This document shows, in pieces, positions 50,693 through 62,300 of a DNA stretch of 64,000 nucleotides; position 1 is the stretch's first letter, and every line of letters begins with the position of its first letter. The notes under the pieces are model-generated. The model saw only the letters and a list, made by a program, of their open reading frames with translations. It was not told where the DNA came from and did not search any database. The position numbers were made by a program, and so were the translations under genes. The stretch lies in contig JABARQ010000018.1 in NCBI GenBank assembly GCA_019186985.1, forward strand, positions 55,514 through 119,513, read 5' to 3'. Origin of the DNA: Prosthecobacter sp. (GTDB lineage: Bacteria > Verrucomicrobiota > Verrucomicrobiia > Verrucomicrobiales > Verrucomicrobiaceae).

Positions 50693-50947
50693 ATGAAAGC
50701 GAAACCCAGCTCCGCCTCCGGCGCCAGGAAGAAGACCGGTTCCGCCTCGGCGGTCACCGCCATCCTGAAGACGCCGAAAAAGCCCGTGACCGAGGCGATT
50801 CACACCACTGAAAAGCCGGCCGCACGCGGCAAGCACAACGCCGCCAGCCGAGAGGAGATCCGTGAGACCACCCATCGTGTCATGGGTTCACGCCAGTCCC
50901 AGCGTCCAGTGGAACGCAGCGACCAGCCGCGCAAGAAGCGCGGTTGA
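50693..50947 (+). CDS. Small basic hypothetical protein
   Basis: 84 aa, very rich in Lys, Arg, Ser and Ala (KAKPSSASGARKKTG... RPVERSDQPRKKRG), with no hydrophobic segment. It could be a small nucleoid- or RNA-associated protein or an unstructured tail protein. Only codon use and the absence of a competing ORF support it, so it may not be expressed. Confidence 0.45.
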   Translation: MKAKPSSASGARKKTGSASAVTAILKTPKKPVTEAIHTTEKPAARGKHNAASREEIRETTHRVMGSRQSQRPVERSDQPRKKRG

Positions 50948-50963
50948 ACAGGCATCGGCCGGG

Positions 50964-52220
50964 TCATGGCCAGAGCAGCAGGATGAGCGCGCCGCAGGCC
51001 AGCGCCGCAACCATGCCGGTCAGCACGGGCCGGATGAAGGCACGCGCCCCGAGGGCTGAGGCGAGGCCCATTTTAAACAGCACGTTGGCCAGGCCGCCGA
51101 CGAGGATCATCCGCCAGGCGATGTCTGCTTCAAGGTGCCCCGTGTTCACCAGGCGCGAAGTGGACAGGGTGATGGCGTCCATGTCCGTCAGCCCGGAGAT
51201 CGCCGCCGCCGCATAAAGGCCCGAGTGGCCGAAATGCTGCCGCGCGGCCGCCACGATCACCAGCACCACGGCATAGAGCAGGCCGAACATGACTGCGTTC
51301 TTGAGCTCCGAAGGCGGCGCCTGATCCGCCGTGTGACGGCCGCGTTTTTCGGACAGGCGGTGGGTCAGCGCCGCGATCAGGCCGAAGGCGAACATCATGG
51401 CGAGAAGAGGCGGCAGCATCCTGGTCCATTGCTGGGGGGCAGCGATCATGACCTCCACCATGACCCGGAGGAAGACGACGGCGGAGGCGATGATGGCAAT
51501 GGCGGCGAGACAGAGACCGCAGGCGCCGGCGTCATGGCTGCGGCGCGCCAGGCTGGCGGTGGTGGCGGTGCTGGAAATCAGGCCGCCGAACAGGCCCGCC
51601 AGGGCCGCACCCTTGCTGCTGCCGAGAAATTTTTGAGCCAGGTAGGCTGACAGGCTCAGGCCCACGATCAGCACCACCATCAGCCAGATGGCGAAGGGGT
51701 TGAGCACGCCCAGGTAGCCCATCTCCCGGTTGGGCAGGGCGGGCAGGATCACGAGGCCCGCCAGCACCAGCCGCGCAATCTCACGCAGGTCGTCCTCGCC
51801 GATCCGGCGCACCATGCCGTGCAGCGGCTTCTTGCTCTGCAGCAGCACCAGGACGCTGCCGGCGATGATCACGGCGAGCAGGCGCTGGCCGGAGACCGTG
51901 AGGATGCCGGTGGCAAACATCACCAGCATGGCCATCTCGGTGGTCAGGCCCGAGTCGGGTTCGCTCTGCTTCATCTCCGCCAGATGCCCGAGCACCACGA
52001 GGCAGGCGAAGGCCAGGAAGGCGGCGGCGACCACCCAGCCTCCGTAGATCATGCCCAGCAGCCCCGACAGCGCACCGAACACGGAGACCAGTGCGAAGGT
52101 GCGGATGCCGGCGATGCGGTTCTGCACCCACTCGCGCTGCAGCCCGACCAGAAGGCCAAGCCCCAGCGCAGCCCCGAAGGACTGCAGCAGGTCGGAGGTT
52201 TCAGGGAGCGTCACGGGCAT
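50964..52220 (-). CDS. MgtC/SapB-DUF4010 integral membrane protein
   Basis: 418 aa from the ATG at 52220 (MPVTLPETSDLLQSFGAALGLGLLVGLQREWVQNRIAGIRTFALVS). The MgtC/SapB domain (about 12-130) has LGLLVGLQRE and GIRTFALVSVFGALSGLLG. The DUF4010 domain follows (about 180-410; FLGSSKGAALAGLFGGLISSTATTASLARRS). There are about 10-12 membrane segments. MgtC-like proteins affect Mg2+ homeostasis and ATP synthase. The function of the DUF4010 fusion is unknown. The frame extends upstream to 52274. Confidence 0.88.
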   Translation of the reverse strand: MPVTLPETSDLLQSFGAALGLGLLVGLQREWVQNRIAGIRTFALVSVFGALSGLLGMIYGGWVVAAAFLAFACLVVLGHLAEMKQSEPDSGLTTEMAMLVMFATGILTVSGQRLLAVIIAGSVLVLLQSKKPLHGMVRRIGEDDLREIARLVLAGLVILPALPNREMGYLGVLNPFAIWLMVVLIVGLSLSAYLAQKFLGSSKGAALAGLFGGLISSTATTASLARRSHDAGACGLCLAAIAIIASAVVFLRVMVEVMIAAPQQWTRMLPPLLAMMFAFGLIAALTHRLSEKRGRHTADQAPPSELKNAVMFGLLYAVVLVIVAAARQHFGHSGLYAAAAISGLTDMDAITLSTSRLVNTGHLEADIAWRMILVGGLANVLFKMGLASALGARAFIRPVLTGMVAALACGALILLLWP

Positions 52221-52318
52221 GGTTGGGGCCGGCCGGGCCGGGCCTAACCATCGCTGAAACAGGCCCGCAGGCAACCGGCGGCTTGATCATCGCCGGGCGC
52301 CAGCTCGTGAGGCGGGTT

Positions 52319-54172
52319 TCACCCCGCCTTGCCGGGGAGGTCGACCAGCATCTGGGCGTTGCTGGGATAGCGTTCGCAGAGGGTGATGACGCGCTGGATG
52401 GCGTCGATGGGCTTGCCGCCGGCCAGGCCGCGGCGCAGCATGTGGATCTTGTCGAGCTGGAAGGCGGGCAGCAGCAGCTCCTCGCGGCGGGTGCCTGACT
52501 TGAAGATGTTCACGGCCGGGTAGTAGTACTGCTCGGCGAGCTTGCGGTCGAGCACGAGCTCCATGTTGCCGGTGCCCTTGAACTCCAGGAAGATCACGTC
52601 GTCCATGCGGCTGCCGGTCTCGATGAGGGCGGTGGCGAGGATGGTGAGGCTGCCGGCGCCGCGGGTGTTGCGGGCGGCGGCGAACAGTCGGCGCGGGATC
52701 TCCATGCCGCCGACGGCCATGCCGCCGCTCATGGTGGCGCCGCCGGACTTGGCGTTGTTGAAGGCGCGGGCCAGGCGGGTGATGGAGTCCATGAGCATGA
52801 ACACATGCTCGCCGGCCTCGACGAGGCGCTTGGCGCGCTCGATGGCGAAGCTGGCGATGCGGGTGTGGCTGCGGACGTCCTGGTCGTTGGAGCTGGCGTA
52901 GACCTCGGCGTTTGCAAAGATGCGCTTGAACTCGGTGACCTCCTCAGGCCGCTCGTCCACGAGCAGGATGATGAGATGCATCCCGGGATGGTTCTGCACG
53001 ATGGATTCGGCGATGTGCTGGAGCAGGGTGGTCTTGCCCGTGCGCGGCGGCGCGACGATGAGGCCGCGCTGGCCGCGACCGACCGGCGTGAACATGTCGA
53101 TCACGCGCGTGGTGATGCGCTCCTTGGTGGTTTCAAACTGGATGCGCTTGTTCGGGTTGACGGCCTTCAGCTCTTCAAACAGCGGCAGGTCACGCACGGA
53201 TTCCGGCACACGGCCGTTCACCTCGCTGATGCTGGTGACCATGAGGCCGCGCGGCCCCTTCTGGGCGGTGCCCTTGATGTGCATGCCCTCGCGCAGGCCG
53301 AGCTGACGGATGGTGTCGCCGTGAACAAAAGGATCGAGCGGATGCTGGGCGAACATGCGGTCACGCATGCGCAGGAAACCGTGCCCCTTGGGGTTCAGCT
53401 CCAGCACGCCTTCAGCGGCTTCCGGCGGTCCCAGGACCACATCGGCGGAAGGCGGTGCTTCATCCTCCTGGGGCTGATGCCTGCCGTTGGACGAAGGTGC
53501 GGAGCCGTTCGCATGGCCGCCTCCATGGCCGCCACCCTGCTGGGCCATGCGGCGGGCGAGTTTCTCCGCCTTGAAGCGTTCACGACGCTCCTTCCAGCGT
53601 TCCCAGCGTGTCTTCTTGCGGCCGGAGCCCCCTTCCCCGGAGGGCGTGGCGGCTTCATCGGCTCCTCCTTCGTCATCGGCATCAGGCTCCTGCCCGGAGG
53701 GCGTGGCCGGCACAGGCGCTGGTGCTGCCGCAGCCACAGGGGCCGGGGCAGGCGCGGGCTGGACCGCCGGAGGTTGAGGTGCGGGCGCTGGGACGGGTGC
53801 CGGAGGAGGAGGCGCTTCGGATGTGGCTGGGGCGACATGGGCCGCAGCCATGGAATCCTGCATCTTGGCCAGGATCTCGGCGGCCTTCTTCTGCAGAGCG
53901 GTGCGGCGGGTCTTTTTCTTCACCGGCTCCTCGGCTGCCGTCGCGATTTCGGGGGCGGCGGCAAGGTCGAGCTGCAGTTCCAGTTCAGGGGCTGCGGCGG
54001 CCTCCGGAGCCTCAAGAGCTCCGGCTTTGGCCTTGGACGCCCTTGGGGTCGCGGCCTTTTTGGCGGGTGCCTTTTTCGCCGCCGTCTTCTTCACGGGGGC
54101 CTTTTTGGCGGCGGCTTTCTTGGCCGTTGCCTTCTTCTTGGGCGCTTCCGCGGGCTGGATTTCGTCGCTCAT
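52319..54172 (-). CDS. rho: Transcription termination factor Rho with Lys/Ala-rich N-terminal extension
   Basis: 617 aa from the ATG at 54172 (MSDEIQPAEAPKKKATAKK). The ATG at 54433 would overlap yebC. The Rho core (about 205-617) has the RNA-binding OB fold, Walker A GLIVAPPRTGKTTLLQHIAESIV, Walker B LIILLVDERPEEVTEF, and the R- and Q-loop regions (TNAKSGGATMSGGMA-like). E. coli Rho is 419 aa. The extra ~190 residues are disordered and AKKA/PAKKAA-rich near residues 15-55, with a Pro/Ala-rich part to 130 and an RWKERRERFKAEKLARR basic helix. The extension resembles histone-H1-like tails. It lies 20 bases downstream of the yebC gene. Confidence 0.92.
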   Translation of the reverse strand: MSDEIQPAEAPKKKATAKKAAAKKAPVKKTAAKKAPAKKAATPRASKAKAGALEAPEAAAAPELELQLDLAAAPEIATAAEEPVKKKTRRTALQKKAAEILAKMQDSMAAAHVAPATSEAPPPPAPVPAPAPQPPAVQPAPAPAPVAAAAPAPVPATPSGQEPDADDEGGADEAATPSGEGGSGRKKTRWERWKERRERFKAEKLARRMAQQGGGHGGGHANGSAPSSNGRHQPQEDEAPPSADVVLGPPEAAEGVLELNPKGHGFLRMRDRMFAQHPLDPFVHGDTIRQLGLREGMHIKGTAQKGPRGLMVTSISEVNGRVPESVRDLPLFEELKAVNPNKRIQFETTKERITTRVIDMFTPVGRGQRGLIVAPPRTGKTTLLQHIAESIVQNHPGMHLIILLVDERPEEVTEFKRIFANAEVYASSNDQDVRSHTRIASFAIERAKRLVEAGEHVFMLMDSITRLARAFNNAKSGGATMSGGMAVGGMEIPRRLFAAARNTRGAGSLTILATALIETGSRMDDVIFLEFKGTGNMELVLDRKLAEQYYYPAVNIFKSGTRREELLLPAFQLDKIHMLRRGLAGGKPIDAIQRVITLCERYPSNAQMLVDLPGKAG

Positions 54173-54192
54173 GGGGTTGGTGGGAGAAAGGG

Positions 54193-54942
<750 letters not shown>

Positions 54943-55031
54943 GGTTGCTTGCTGGAGGGGAGGGATGGGGGAAGCCAGGCCTGGGAATGACTGCGCAAAA
55001 ACGGGCGCAGCCCCTGGCTGGGGATCGGGGA

Positions 55032-55055
55032 TAAAAAAGAAAGCGGCCTCGCCGC
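55032..55055 (-). terminator. Rho-independent terminator upstream of yebC
   Basis: Read on the minus strand, GCGGC-GAG-GCCGC (plus coordinates 55043-55055) is followed by TTTCTTTTTTAT. It lies 190 bases downstream of the accD stop and 90 bases upstream of the yebC start, so it separates the accD transcript (or a structured RNA in its 3' region) from yebC-rho. Confidence 0.75.
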
Positions 55056-55099
55056 GGTCTCCGCTCGAATGCAGGCCGGGGGGGCCTGTCGCTGTCGAA

Positions 55100-55240
55100 T
55101 TGGGTTCCGTGAGGGACGCCGCCTTCAGAAACCACAGCTCCGGACACCGGAGCGGACACCAGAGGTCCACCTCACTGAGGGAACCAGGAACGGCGGGAGT
55201 CTGCGGGATGGCAGGCGGCCTTGCAAGGTGTTTTTTACCC
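55100..55240 (-). ncRNA. Candidate structured RNA between accD and yebC
   Basis: The 303-base gap between the genes contains no credible ORF but holds clear pairing: GGTTCC-GTGAGG (55103-55114) with CCTCAC-TGAG-GGAACC (55170-55185), 12 pairs with a 4-base bulge, enclosing a perfect 7-bp hairpin GCTCCGG-ACA-CCGGAGC (55137-55153). The terminator at 55032-55055 follows when read on the minus strand. It may be an accD 3' UTR element or a separate small RNA. I do not recognise the family. A 6S-like hairpin layout is a loose possibility. Confidence 0.4.
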
Positions 55241-55245
55241 TGTCG

Positions 55246-56082
55246 TCAGACGGGACGCGCCATGTAACGCAGGACGCCGGCGAGCCGGGCACGCATGTCC
55301 TTGCGCTCGACGATCATGTCCACGAGGCCGTGCTGCTTCATGAATTCGGCGGTCTGGAAGCCGGGCGGCAGGTCGGCGTGGGTGGTTTCCTTGACCACCC
55401 GAGGACCGGCAAAGCCGATCATGCACTTGGGCTCGGCGATGATGAGGTCGCCCAGGGTGGCAAAGCTGGCGGTGACTCCCCCGGTGGTCGGGTGGGTGAG
55501 GACGGAGATGTAGGGCAGGCAGGCCTCGGCATGGCGGGCCAGGGCGCCGCTGGTCTTGGCCATCTGCATCAGGCTCAGGATGCCCTCATGCATGCGCGCT
55601 CCACCGGAGGCGGAGAAGACGATGACCGGCTTTTTCTCGGCGGTGGCGGTCTCGATGGCGCGGGTGATTTTTTCACCCACCACGCTGCCCATGCTGGCGC
55701 CGAGGAAACGGAAGTCCATGATTGCCAGCAGCACAGGAATGGTTTCAATGCTGGCGCGGCCGGTGACAACGGCCTCCTTCAGGCCGGTCTTGTTCTGGTA
55801 GGCCTTCACCTTGTCCACATAGCCCTTGAAGCCCAGCGCGTCGACGGAGTCGATCTGCAGGTCCATCTCCTCAAAGCTGCCTTCATCGACGAGGTTGGCG
55901 ATGCGTTCGCCGCTGCTGATGGTGAAGTGGTAGCTGCAGTGGGTGCAGACGCGCAGGTTCTTCGCCAGCGCCTGTTCGAAGAGGCTTTCGCCGCAGGACG
56001 GACACTTGGTCCACAGCCCTTCGGGCATGTCCTTCTTCTTTTCACCAAGTTCGTTGACGGAGCGCTTTTTGAAAAATCCCAT
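55246..56082 (-). CDS. accD: Acetyl-CoA carboxylase carboxyltransferase subunit beta
   Basis: 278 aa from the ATG at 56082. N-terminal zinc ribbon C27-P-S-C30 and C46-T-H-C49. Carboxyltransferase core: GARMHEGILSLMQMAKTSGAL, LPYISVLTHPTTGGVTASFATLGDLIIAEPKCMIGFAGPRVVKET. It transfers carboxyl from biotin to acetyl-CoA with AccA, forming malonyl-CoA for fatty acid synthesis. accA is not in this window. It is divergent from the giant protein gene at 56364. The longer upstream frame (to 56223) contains the comF relic region and is not coding for AccD. Confidence 0.96.
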   Translation of the reverse strand: MGFFKKRSVNELGEKKKDMPEGLWTKCPSCGESLFEQALAKNLRVCTHCSYHFTISSGERIANLVDEGSFEEMDLQIDSVDALGFKGYVDKVKAYQNKTGLKEAVVTGRASIETIPVLLAIMDFRFLGASMGSVVGEKITRAIETATAEKKPVIVFSASGGARMHEGILSLMQMAKTSGALARHAEACLPYISVLTHPTTGGVTASFATLGDLIIAEPKCMIGFAGPRVVKETTHADLPPGFQTAEFMKQHGLVDMIVERKDMRARLAGVLRYMARPV

Positions 56083-56215
56083 GATGTGATGAGGTGGTGT
56101 CCAGCACGACAGGCCGACGCCCTGGACTCCCCGGATTGGCAAACCGCAGAAGCGCCGGACACCCGCCCGGCAGAGGGTCAAATCAGCCCGGTCAGGCCCG
56201 GACATGGCCGCCACA

Positions 56216-56275
56216 CTAGCCACGAGCCACGGTGATGACCACCACTTTTTGCAACCCCGTCCTCCGAGGAGGTTG
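56216..56275 (-). pseudogene. Relic of a comF 3' end
   Basis: On the minus strand the DNA reads, after EDGVAK and a one-base shift, VVVITVARG followed by a stop (56245-56216). This is exactly the C-terminus of the intact comF at the end of this window (VARVVVITVARG-stop, 63196-63230). Flanking codons (GAGGACGGGGTTGCA against GAGGCCGGGGTTGCG) also match. Codons differ by synonymous changes, so the duplication is not recent. It lies in the 281-base accD/giant-gene intergenic region and probably is not expressed. Confidence 0.6.
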
Positions 56276-56363
56276 CCGGCCCGGGAGTTGGCGAGGATTT
56301 CGTTGCCGCCAGGCCGTGTTTAGAAATGACGAACAACCTGATTAAGGATAGGGATGGACGTTC

Positions 56364-59300
56364 ATGGCGAGTTTCATCTTTTCCCCGGGCACCCTGTTGC
56401 TGGCGGCTATGGCACAATGGGCATGCACGGCCTGGGTTACGGCGCAGACGGTGGCGCTGGAGCCTTTGATGGGATTGGATGCCACGCCGTCGAAGGGCTC
56501 ATCGACGCTTCTATGGCATTCAGACGGCTGTTTTTATGGCACATCAAGCACGGGGGGCACCTGGGACAAGGGGGTGGTCTTCCGCATGGACTCCACGGGG
56601 CGCATGAGGTGGCTTTCCTTCTCAGGATACGATGATGGAAACAGGCCGGAAGCGCCGCTGCCTGCGGAGGCGCCGAGTTCGTCATTGCTTGCGGGGGCGG
56701 GCGGCTGGCTTTGGGGGACGGCGAGGACCGGAGGACCGTCCAGCTTGAACGGGGTCATTTTCAAGACGCGCCCGGAGACCTGGGAGACCCAGATTGTGGT
56801 GGCGTTCACCGGCGCTTCCGGGGCCAATCCAGGCAAGGCTCCCAGCGGGCGCCTGTGCAAGACGGGGGACCGCTGGCTGTGGGGCACCACTCGTGAAGGG
56901 GGCTCCTCAGAACTGGGCTCCCTTTTTCGTCTGGACGAACTGACCGGCGCCTGTCGTGAAATGCTGACGTTCACCGGCACGGACGGGGCTTTTCCTGGCG
57001 CACAACCGCTGGGTGAGCTTTACGCCGACGCCACCGGCAACCTCTGGGGGGTGACCAGGTCGGGTGGCAGCTACGATGGCGGCGTGGTTTTCAAGTACCG
57101 GATTTCGACCGGAACCTACACGGTCATCGGCCATCTGAGCGGTAATCACTCCGGCATCAAAGGACGGTTTCCCTGTGGTGGGCTGACCCCCGATGGCAAC
57201 GGCTATCTATGGGGTCTGGCGAGCCAGAGCGGCTCAGGCTCGGCAGGCACGGTGTTCCGGGTCCACATGGCCACCGGGACGTCGCAGACGATGCATGAAT
57301 TCTCGGGCAGCGCCATCCCCAGCTCGCCCGGAGCGTCCCCGGTGGGTTCGCTGATCGACAATGGCAATGGCTTTCTTCTGGGAGCCGCCCAGGCGGGCGG
57401 AGTGGGCGCGCGCGGGACCCTTTTCAAGATTCAGAAATCCACGGGTGCCGTGAGCGTGCTGTTCCAGTTCGGCAGCCTGACGGGTGCTGTGGCAGATCTG
57501 CGGGCGCCGGTGACCGGACTCACCCAAGACTCTGCGGGTGATGCCTGGGGGGTCGGCCAGCGATCCTACGCGGGAGGAAAGGCCTTCGTCTACAAGGTCA
57601 AGTCCGATGGCAGCAGCTTCACCTGGGTTGCCGATGTCGGGCAGCCCGAGGAGCCGTTGCGGGGCCAGACGCCGGGCCCGCTGGTGCCCGAAGGCAGCGG
57701 GGACTGGCTCTGGGGCACGACAGAGGCGGGCGGACTTTACGGTCATGGCACGCTCTACCGGTGGAACCGGGCGACTCGTGCCATGGAGGTGAAGGTTCAT
57801 TTCACCGGCGTCGGCGGCGCATCACCAGGCTCCACCCCGCGTGGCAAACTGTGCATGAGCGGCAGCGGGGAAATCTGGGGAAGCACCTCACTGGGGGGAA
57901 CCGACAACCTGGGCAGCGTGTTCAAGTTCGTGCCCGATGAGGCGGGTGGCGGCGTCTTTTCCTCCGTCCTGTCCTTTACGGCAAGCCTCGGCGCGACGCC
58001 TCATGGCAGCCTCCATCTGGACGCTTCAGGCTGGCTTTGGGGAAGCACGGAGGGTTCGGTGGGAGCCACCTACGGCAGCATTTTCAAACTGAACACCGGC
58101 ACGGGCGAGCATGTGATCGTTCACACATTCACGGATCGAAACCTGGGCGCCACGCCCGCCGGCGGCCTGGTTTCCATCGGCAATGGCATTCTGGCGGGCC
58201 TGACCCGCTCCGGAGGAAGCACCGGGGCCGGGCAGTTGCTGAACTACGGTACGATCTACCAGATCGACACCGCCACGGGACAACACACGATGCGGCTTGC
58301 CTTCACCGGCTATGATGGGGACGCCCAAGGCAGTGCTCCGCTTGGAGAGCTGCTTGCCCTGGATGTGGGCGGGGAGATGACGCTCTGGGGCTGCCATGAG
58401 ACCCGTTTTTTCAGGTTCAACCCCGCCACTCAGGAACTCCTGAACCTATGGCCAGCGTCCCTGCCGATGACCGGCGGCTTCCCCAGAAGGGCGGTGTTTT
58501 CCGCCTTCAGTGACGGCACGCAGATCCAGTGCCTGGGCCTTGAGCAGACACAGGACCCGGTGAGTTTGCAGACGATGGTGCGGCAGGTGGTTTACAAGCT
58601 GGACTCCCCCGCAGGCCCTGCTCCTGGCCTGACCCCCCGGGTGACGCTGGAAGAGGACCTGGGCATCCTGCCTGCCCGAAACGACCTGGTGCTGTTTTAT
58701 TCCCGGCCAGGCGAGCTGCTGGGGGCTCGCAGAACCGGCCAGATGGAGTCACCGGGCTCAGGCATGCCCGGAGGACTGCTGATGAAGGTTCATCTGCCCG
58801 TCACGCCGGCCGCTGGATTCGCACCGGCGCTGGCCACTCGCCCGGTGCGCAGCGGTGGCTCGGAGGTGAGCGGCATCCAGGCCGTGCTGAGCGGTGTGGT
58901 GACGTCCAATGTCCAGGCCTCGACCCAGGCAGCCATGCTCATCGGCACCAGCAGCACGACCCGGAGCCCGGTCGGAACGCGTCTCATCCTGCCCGCCGGA
59001 GCCCAGGGCAAGGGGGTGTCGTCCACGCGCACCCTGGCGCCAAACACCTGTTATTTTTACCGCACGGCCGCCTACTCGCCCTCACCGTCCTTTCTGTCGG
59101 TCAAAGCCAGCGGTTTGCGCTGCCTGCTGACGGGTTCGGCCCCCTTGGCCTCAGGCCCCGAAATCGCCGTGGAGGCAGCTTCAGGCATGCCTGTGGATGA
59201 AAGCACGGGAATCGACTTCGGTCAGGTCCAGATTGGAAAGCCGGGGACGCAAACCGTGACATTGCGCAATCTGGGAGATGCCGCGCTGGGCGGCATTTCC

Positions 59301-62300
59301 GTGAGCATTGACAACGATGCTGACAATGCCTTCACCCTCACTCTGCCTCCGGACAGGACGAGCCTCAGCGGCACCGACAGCACCACGGGAATGCTGCTCA
59401 CTTTTCATCCTGGCATCGAAGGCGACTACTTTGCTGAACTGGTGGTCAACAGCAATGACCCTGATGAACCAAGCCTTCGCATCCCCCTGTTCGGAAACGC
59501 CAGGGGCATCCCGGCGCTGAAGGTTTTCAACAGCCAGGGGACCGAGATTCCGGCGGGTGGCGTCCTGGATCTCGGACCTGCGGAGATCGAAATCGGTGCG
59601 CCTGTCAGCAAAACCATCCGCCTGCGAAACAGCGGCTCCGGCACCCTGGATGCCCGCAGGGTCGAAATGACCGGCGACGTCAACGGGGCGTTTTCTTCTG
59701 AGCTGACGGGCTCTGGCAGCCTCTTCCTGGCCCCGGGTGAAGAATGGGAGACCACCCTCTGGTTCCAACCGTTCAGCCTGGGCACCCAGACAGCCCGGCT
59801 CATCATCGCTGAATCCGGAACCTCGGCTCCTTTGCTCGACCTGGCCTTGCAAGGCACGGGGGTGGCCATTCCGAGGCTGACGGTCTATCGCTTCAACGAG
59901 GAGATGATGTCCGACGAGGATTTGATCAACGGGGTTTCGCGTCTGACCTTCCCGAAGACAGCCCTTGGCTCGACATCAACCGTTTCCATCCACCTGCAAA
60001 GCAACGGCAGCGCCACGCTCGCCGGGTTGAGCTTGGTTATTCCCGAGGGCGCGCCGTTTCGACTGGCGGGCACGCTTCCGACAACGCTGCCCCAGTATGA
60101 AGAGCTGCAGGTGGACCTTGTCTTCCAACCGACGATTCCCGGCGACTACGATCTTCCCGTCAGCCTGCGCAGCAATGATCCGGACGACGACCCCTTCGTG
60201 TTTTATCTCTCGGGCAAGAGTACTGGTCCGATCCCGCCGCGCATCGCCGCCCAGCCGCAGAGCCAGTGGGTCCAGCCCGGGCAGGAGGCCCGGATCCCTT
60301 CCGAGGTGCGAGGCTCCAGGCCGATGATCTGGGAATGGCGTGCCGCTGGGAAGCCCGTGCCCGGCGTCACCGGTGACGAACTGGTCATCCCCGCCGCCCA
60401 GGCGAGCCATGCCACAGGCTACCAGTTCACCGCCTGGAATCAGATCGGCACCCCCGTGGTCTCTGAAACGGCCTGGCTGGGACTGGTGACCCAGGGTCCC
60501 GATCACCTCAGCGTGAAGGCTGGGAAAACGCTTGAGATCCGCTGCATCACCCAGGTGCCGAAGGCTGCTGGCGTGTCGGTGAAACACCGCTGGATGCGTG
60601 GCGGGCAGCCTTTGAGCGACAGCACGCTGCCGTCCGGAGCCGTCATCTCCGGTGCACAAAAAGACATCCTCAAAATCACGGGCATGACTTCCGCTGAAGC
60701 GGGCGTCTTCACCTGCCAGGTGACGCTGGACACTCCTGGAAACGACCCTGTCTCCACCCAGGGCGACACCCTCGTCACGCTGGCGGCGGGTCTGCCGGTG
60801 ATGGCGGCGCCAGCTCTTGCGGACAGCATTCCACTCGGCCGGCCCGTCGACGTACAGCTCAGCGCCACTCATCATCCGACCTCCTTCCAGGCCACCGGGC
60901 TGCCCGCCGGCCTGAGTTTGAACCCCCGCACCGGACGCCTTTACGGTCGGCCTTCCGCCCCAAGCCGCCTCACCCCAGGCAGTGGCAAGCCCGTGCCGAC
61001 TAAGATTCTGTTCCGCGCCACCAACGCCTTCGGCACCGGCCCGGCCCTGGAGTTTTCACTTGCCGTGACCGATCCCTTTGCCGGGCTGGCCGGCAGCTAC
61101 CGCAGCACGCTGCCCCACCACGAATATACAAACAACCTGATGGGCGGCCTGATCACGGTCAGCCTTTCACGCACGGGAGTGGCCAGCGGCACCCTGCTCA
61201 TCGGCGGCCAGCGCCTGCCCTTCACCATCCCTTTGTTTTATGATGATGAAGAGGGCTCGGCTCACGCAGAGGAGGTGAAGGTGCCACGCAAACCTGCGGA
61301 GCTCGGAACTTTGTCACTGGATCTGAAGATCAAAGCTGACATGGCGAACCTGACGCTGAGGGACAGGCAGTGGCCGGCTTTGACGGCCAGCCTGCCTCCG
61401 ATCGACGCGTTCTTCAGCCACCATCGGGATGAAGACAAGGACGAGGACATCATCGGTGTGGTCCCCGGTTCGACCAGCGGCATGACCTACGATTCGGAAG
61501 GCAGCCTTTTTCTTGCAGATCCGGACAATCATCTCATCCACATGCAGATTTACCAGGATGAGAGCCTGTTTACCAGGAGCACGATCCTGGGTGAACCAGG
61601 GATCTCCGGCAGCACCGACGGCACCACACCGCTTTTCAACAGACCGGAAGCCCTGGTGATCGACCGCCGGGGATTCCTGCAAATTGCCGACACCGGCAAC
61701 GCCTCCATCCGCACGGCAAGACAATCCGGTGAAGTCACCACGCTGGCGGGATGGTCGGGACAGCCGGGGCACGCCGACGGCACGGGGAGCGCCGCACGCT
61801 TCCGCGCCCCCTGCGGCATCTGCACGGACCCGAACGGAAATCTTTATGTGACCGACCGCGCCAGCCATGTCATCCGCAGGATCACGCCTGATGGCGTGGT
61901 CACCACCCTGGCGGGCAAACCCGACACGGCGGGGCATCGCGACGGATCGGGCGGCTCGGCGCTTTTCAACAGCCCGAATGCCATCACCTACGAGCCTGTC
62001 ACCGGAGTGCTGCTTGTCGCCGACACCCAGAATCATGTCATCCGGCGCGTGACTCCGGCGGGTGCCGTCTCCACCTGGATCGGATGTCCCGGTGTGCCTG
62101 GATTCGCCCCGGGGCAAAAGGGATTCGCCCGGCTGACACGTCCCACGTCCATCAGCACGGACAGTCAGGGCCAGGTGTACTTCCTGGCCGGCAGCCTTTG
62201 GAAGGTCAACCGAGCGGGTTTTGCGATGCCCATCGCGCCTCAGTTCGCCCCCAGCCTGGACAATCCGGAGATGGCCGTTGGAAACTTCGCGGTGCTTCCA

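Noticed and set aside
56251-56276. GCAACC...GGTTGC hairpin as terminator between accD and the giant gene
   Set aside because: It lies upstream of both divergent genes, lacks a T run in either direction, and overlaps the comF relic, so the pairing is probably coincidental.
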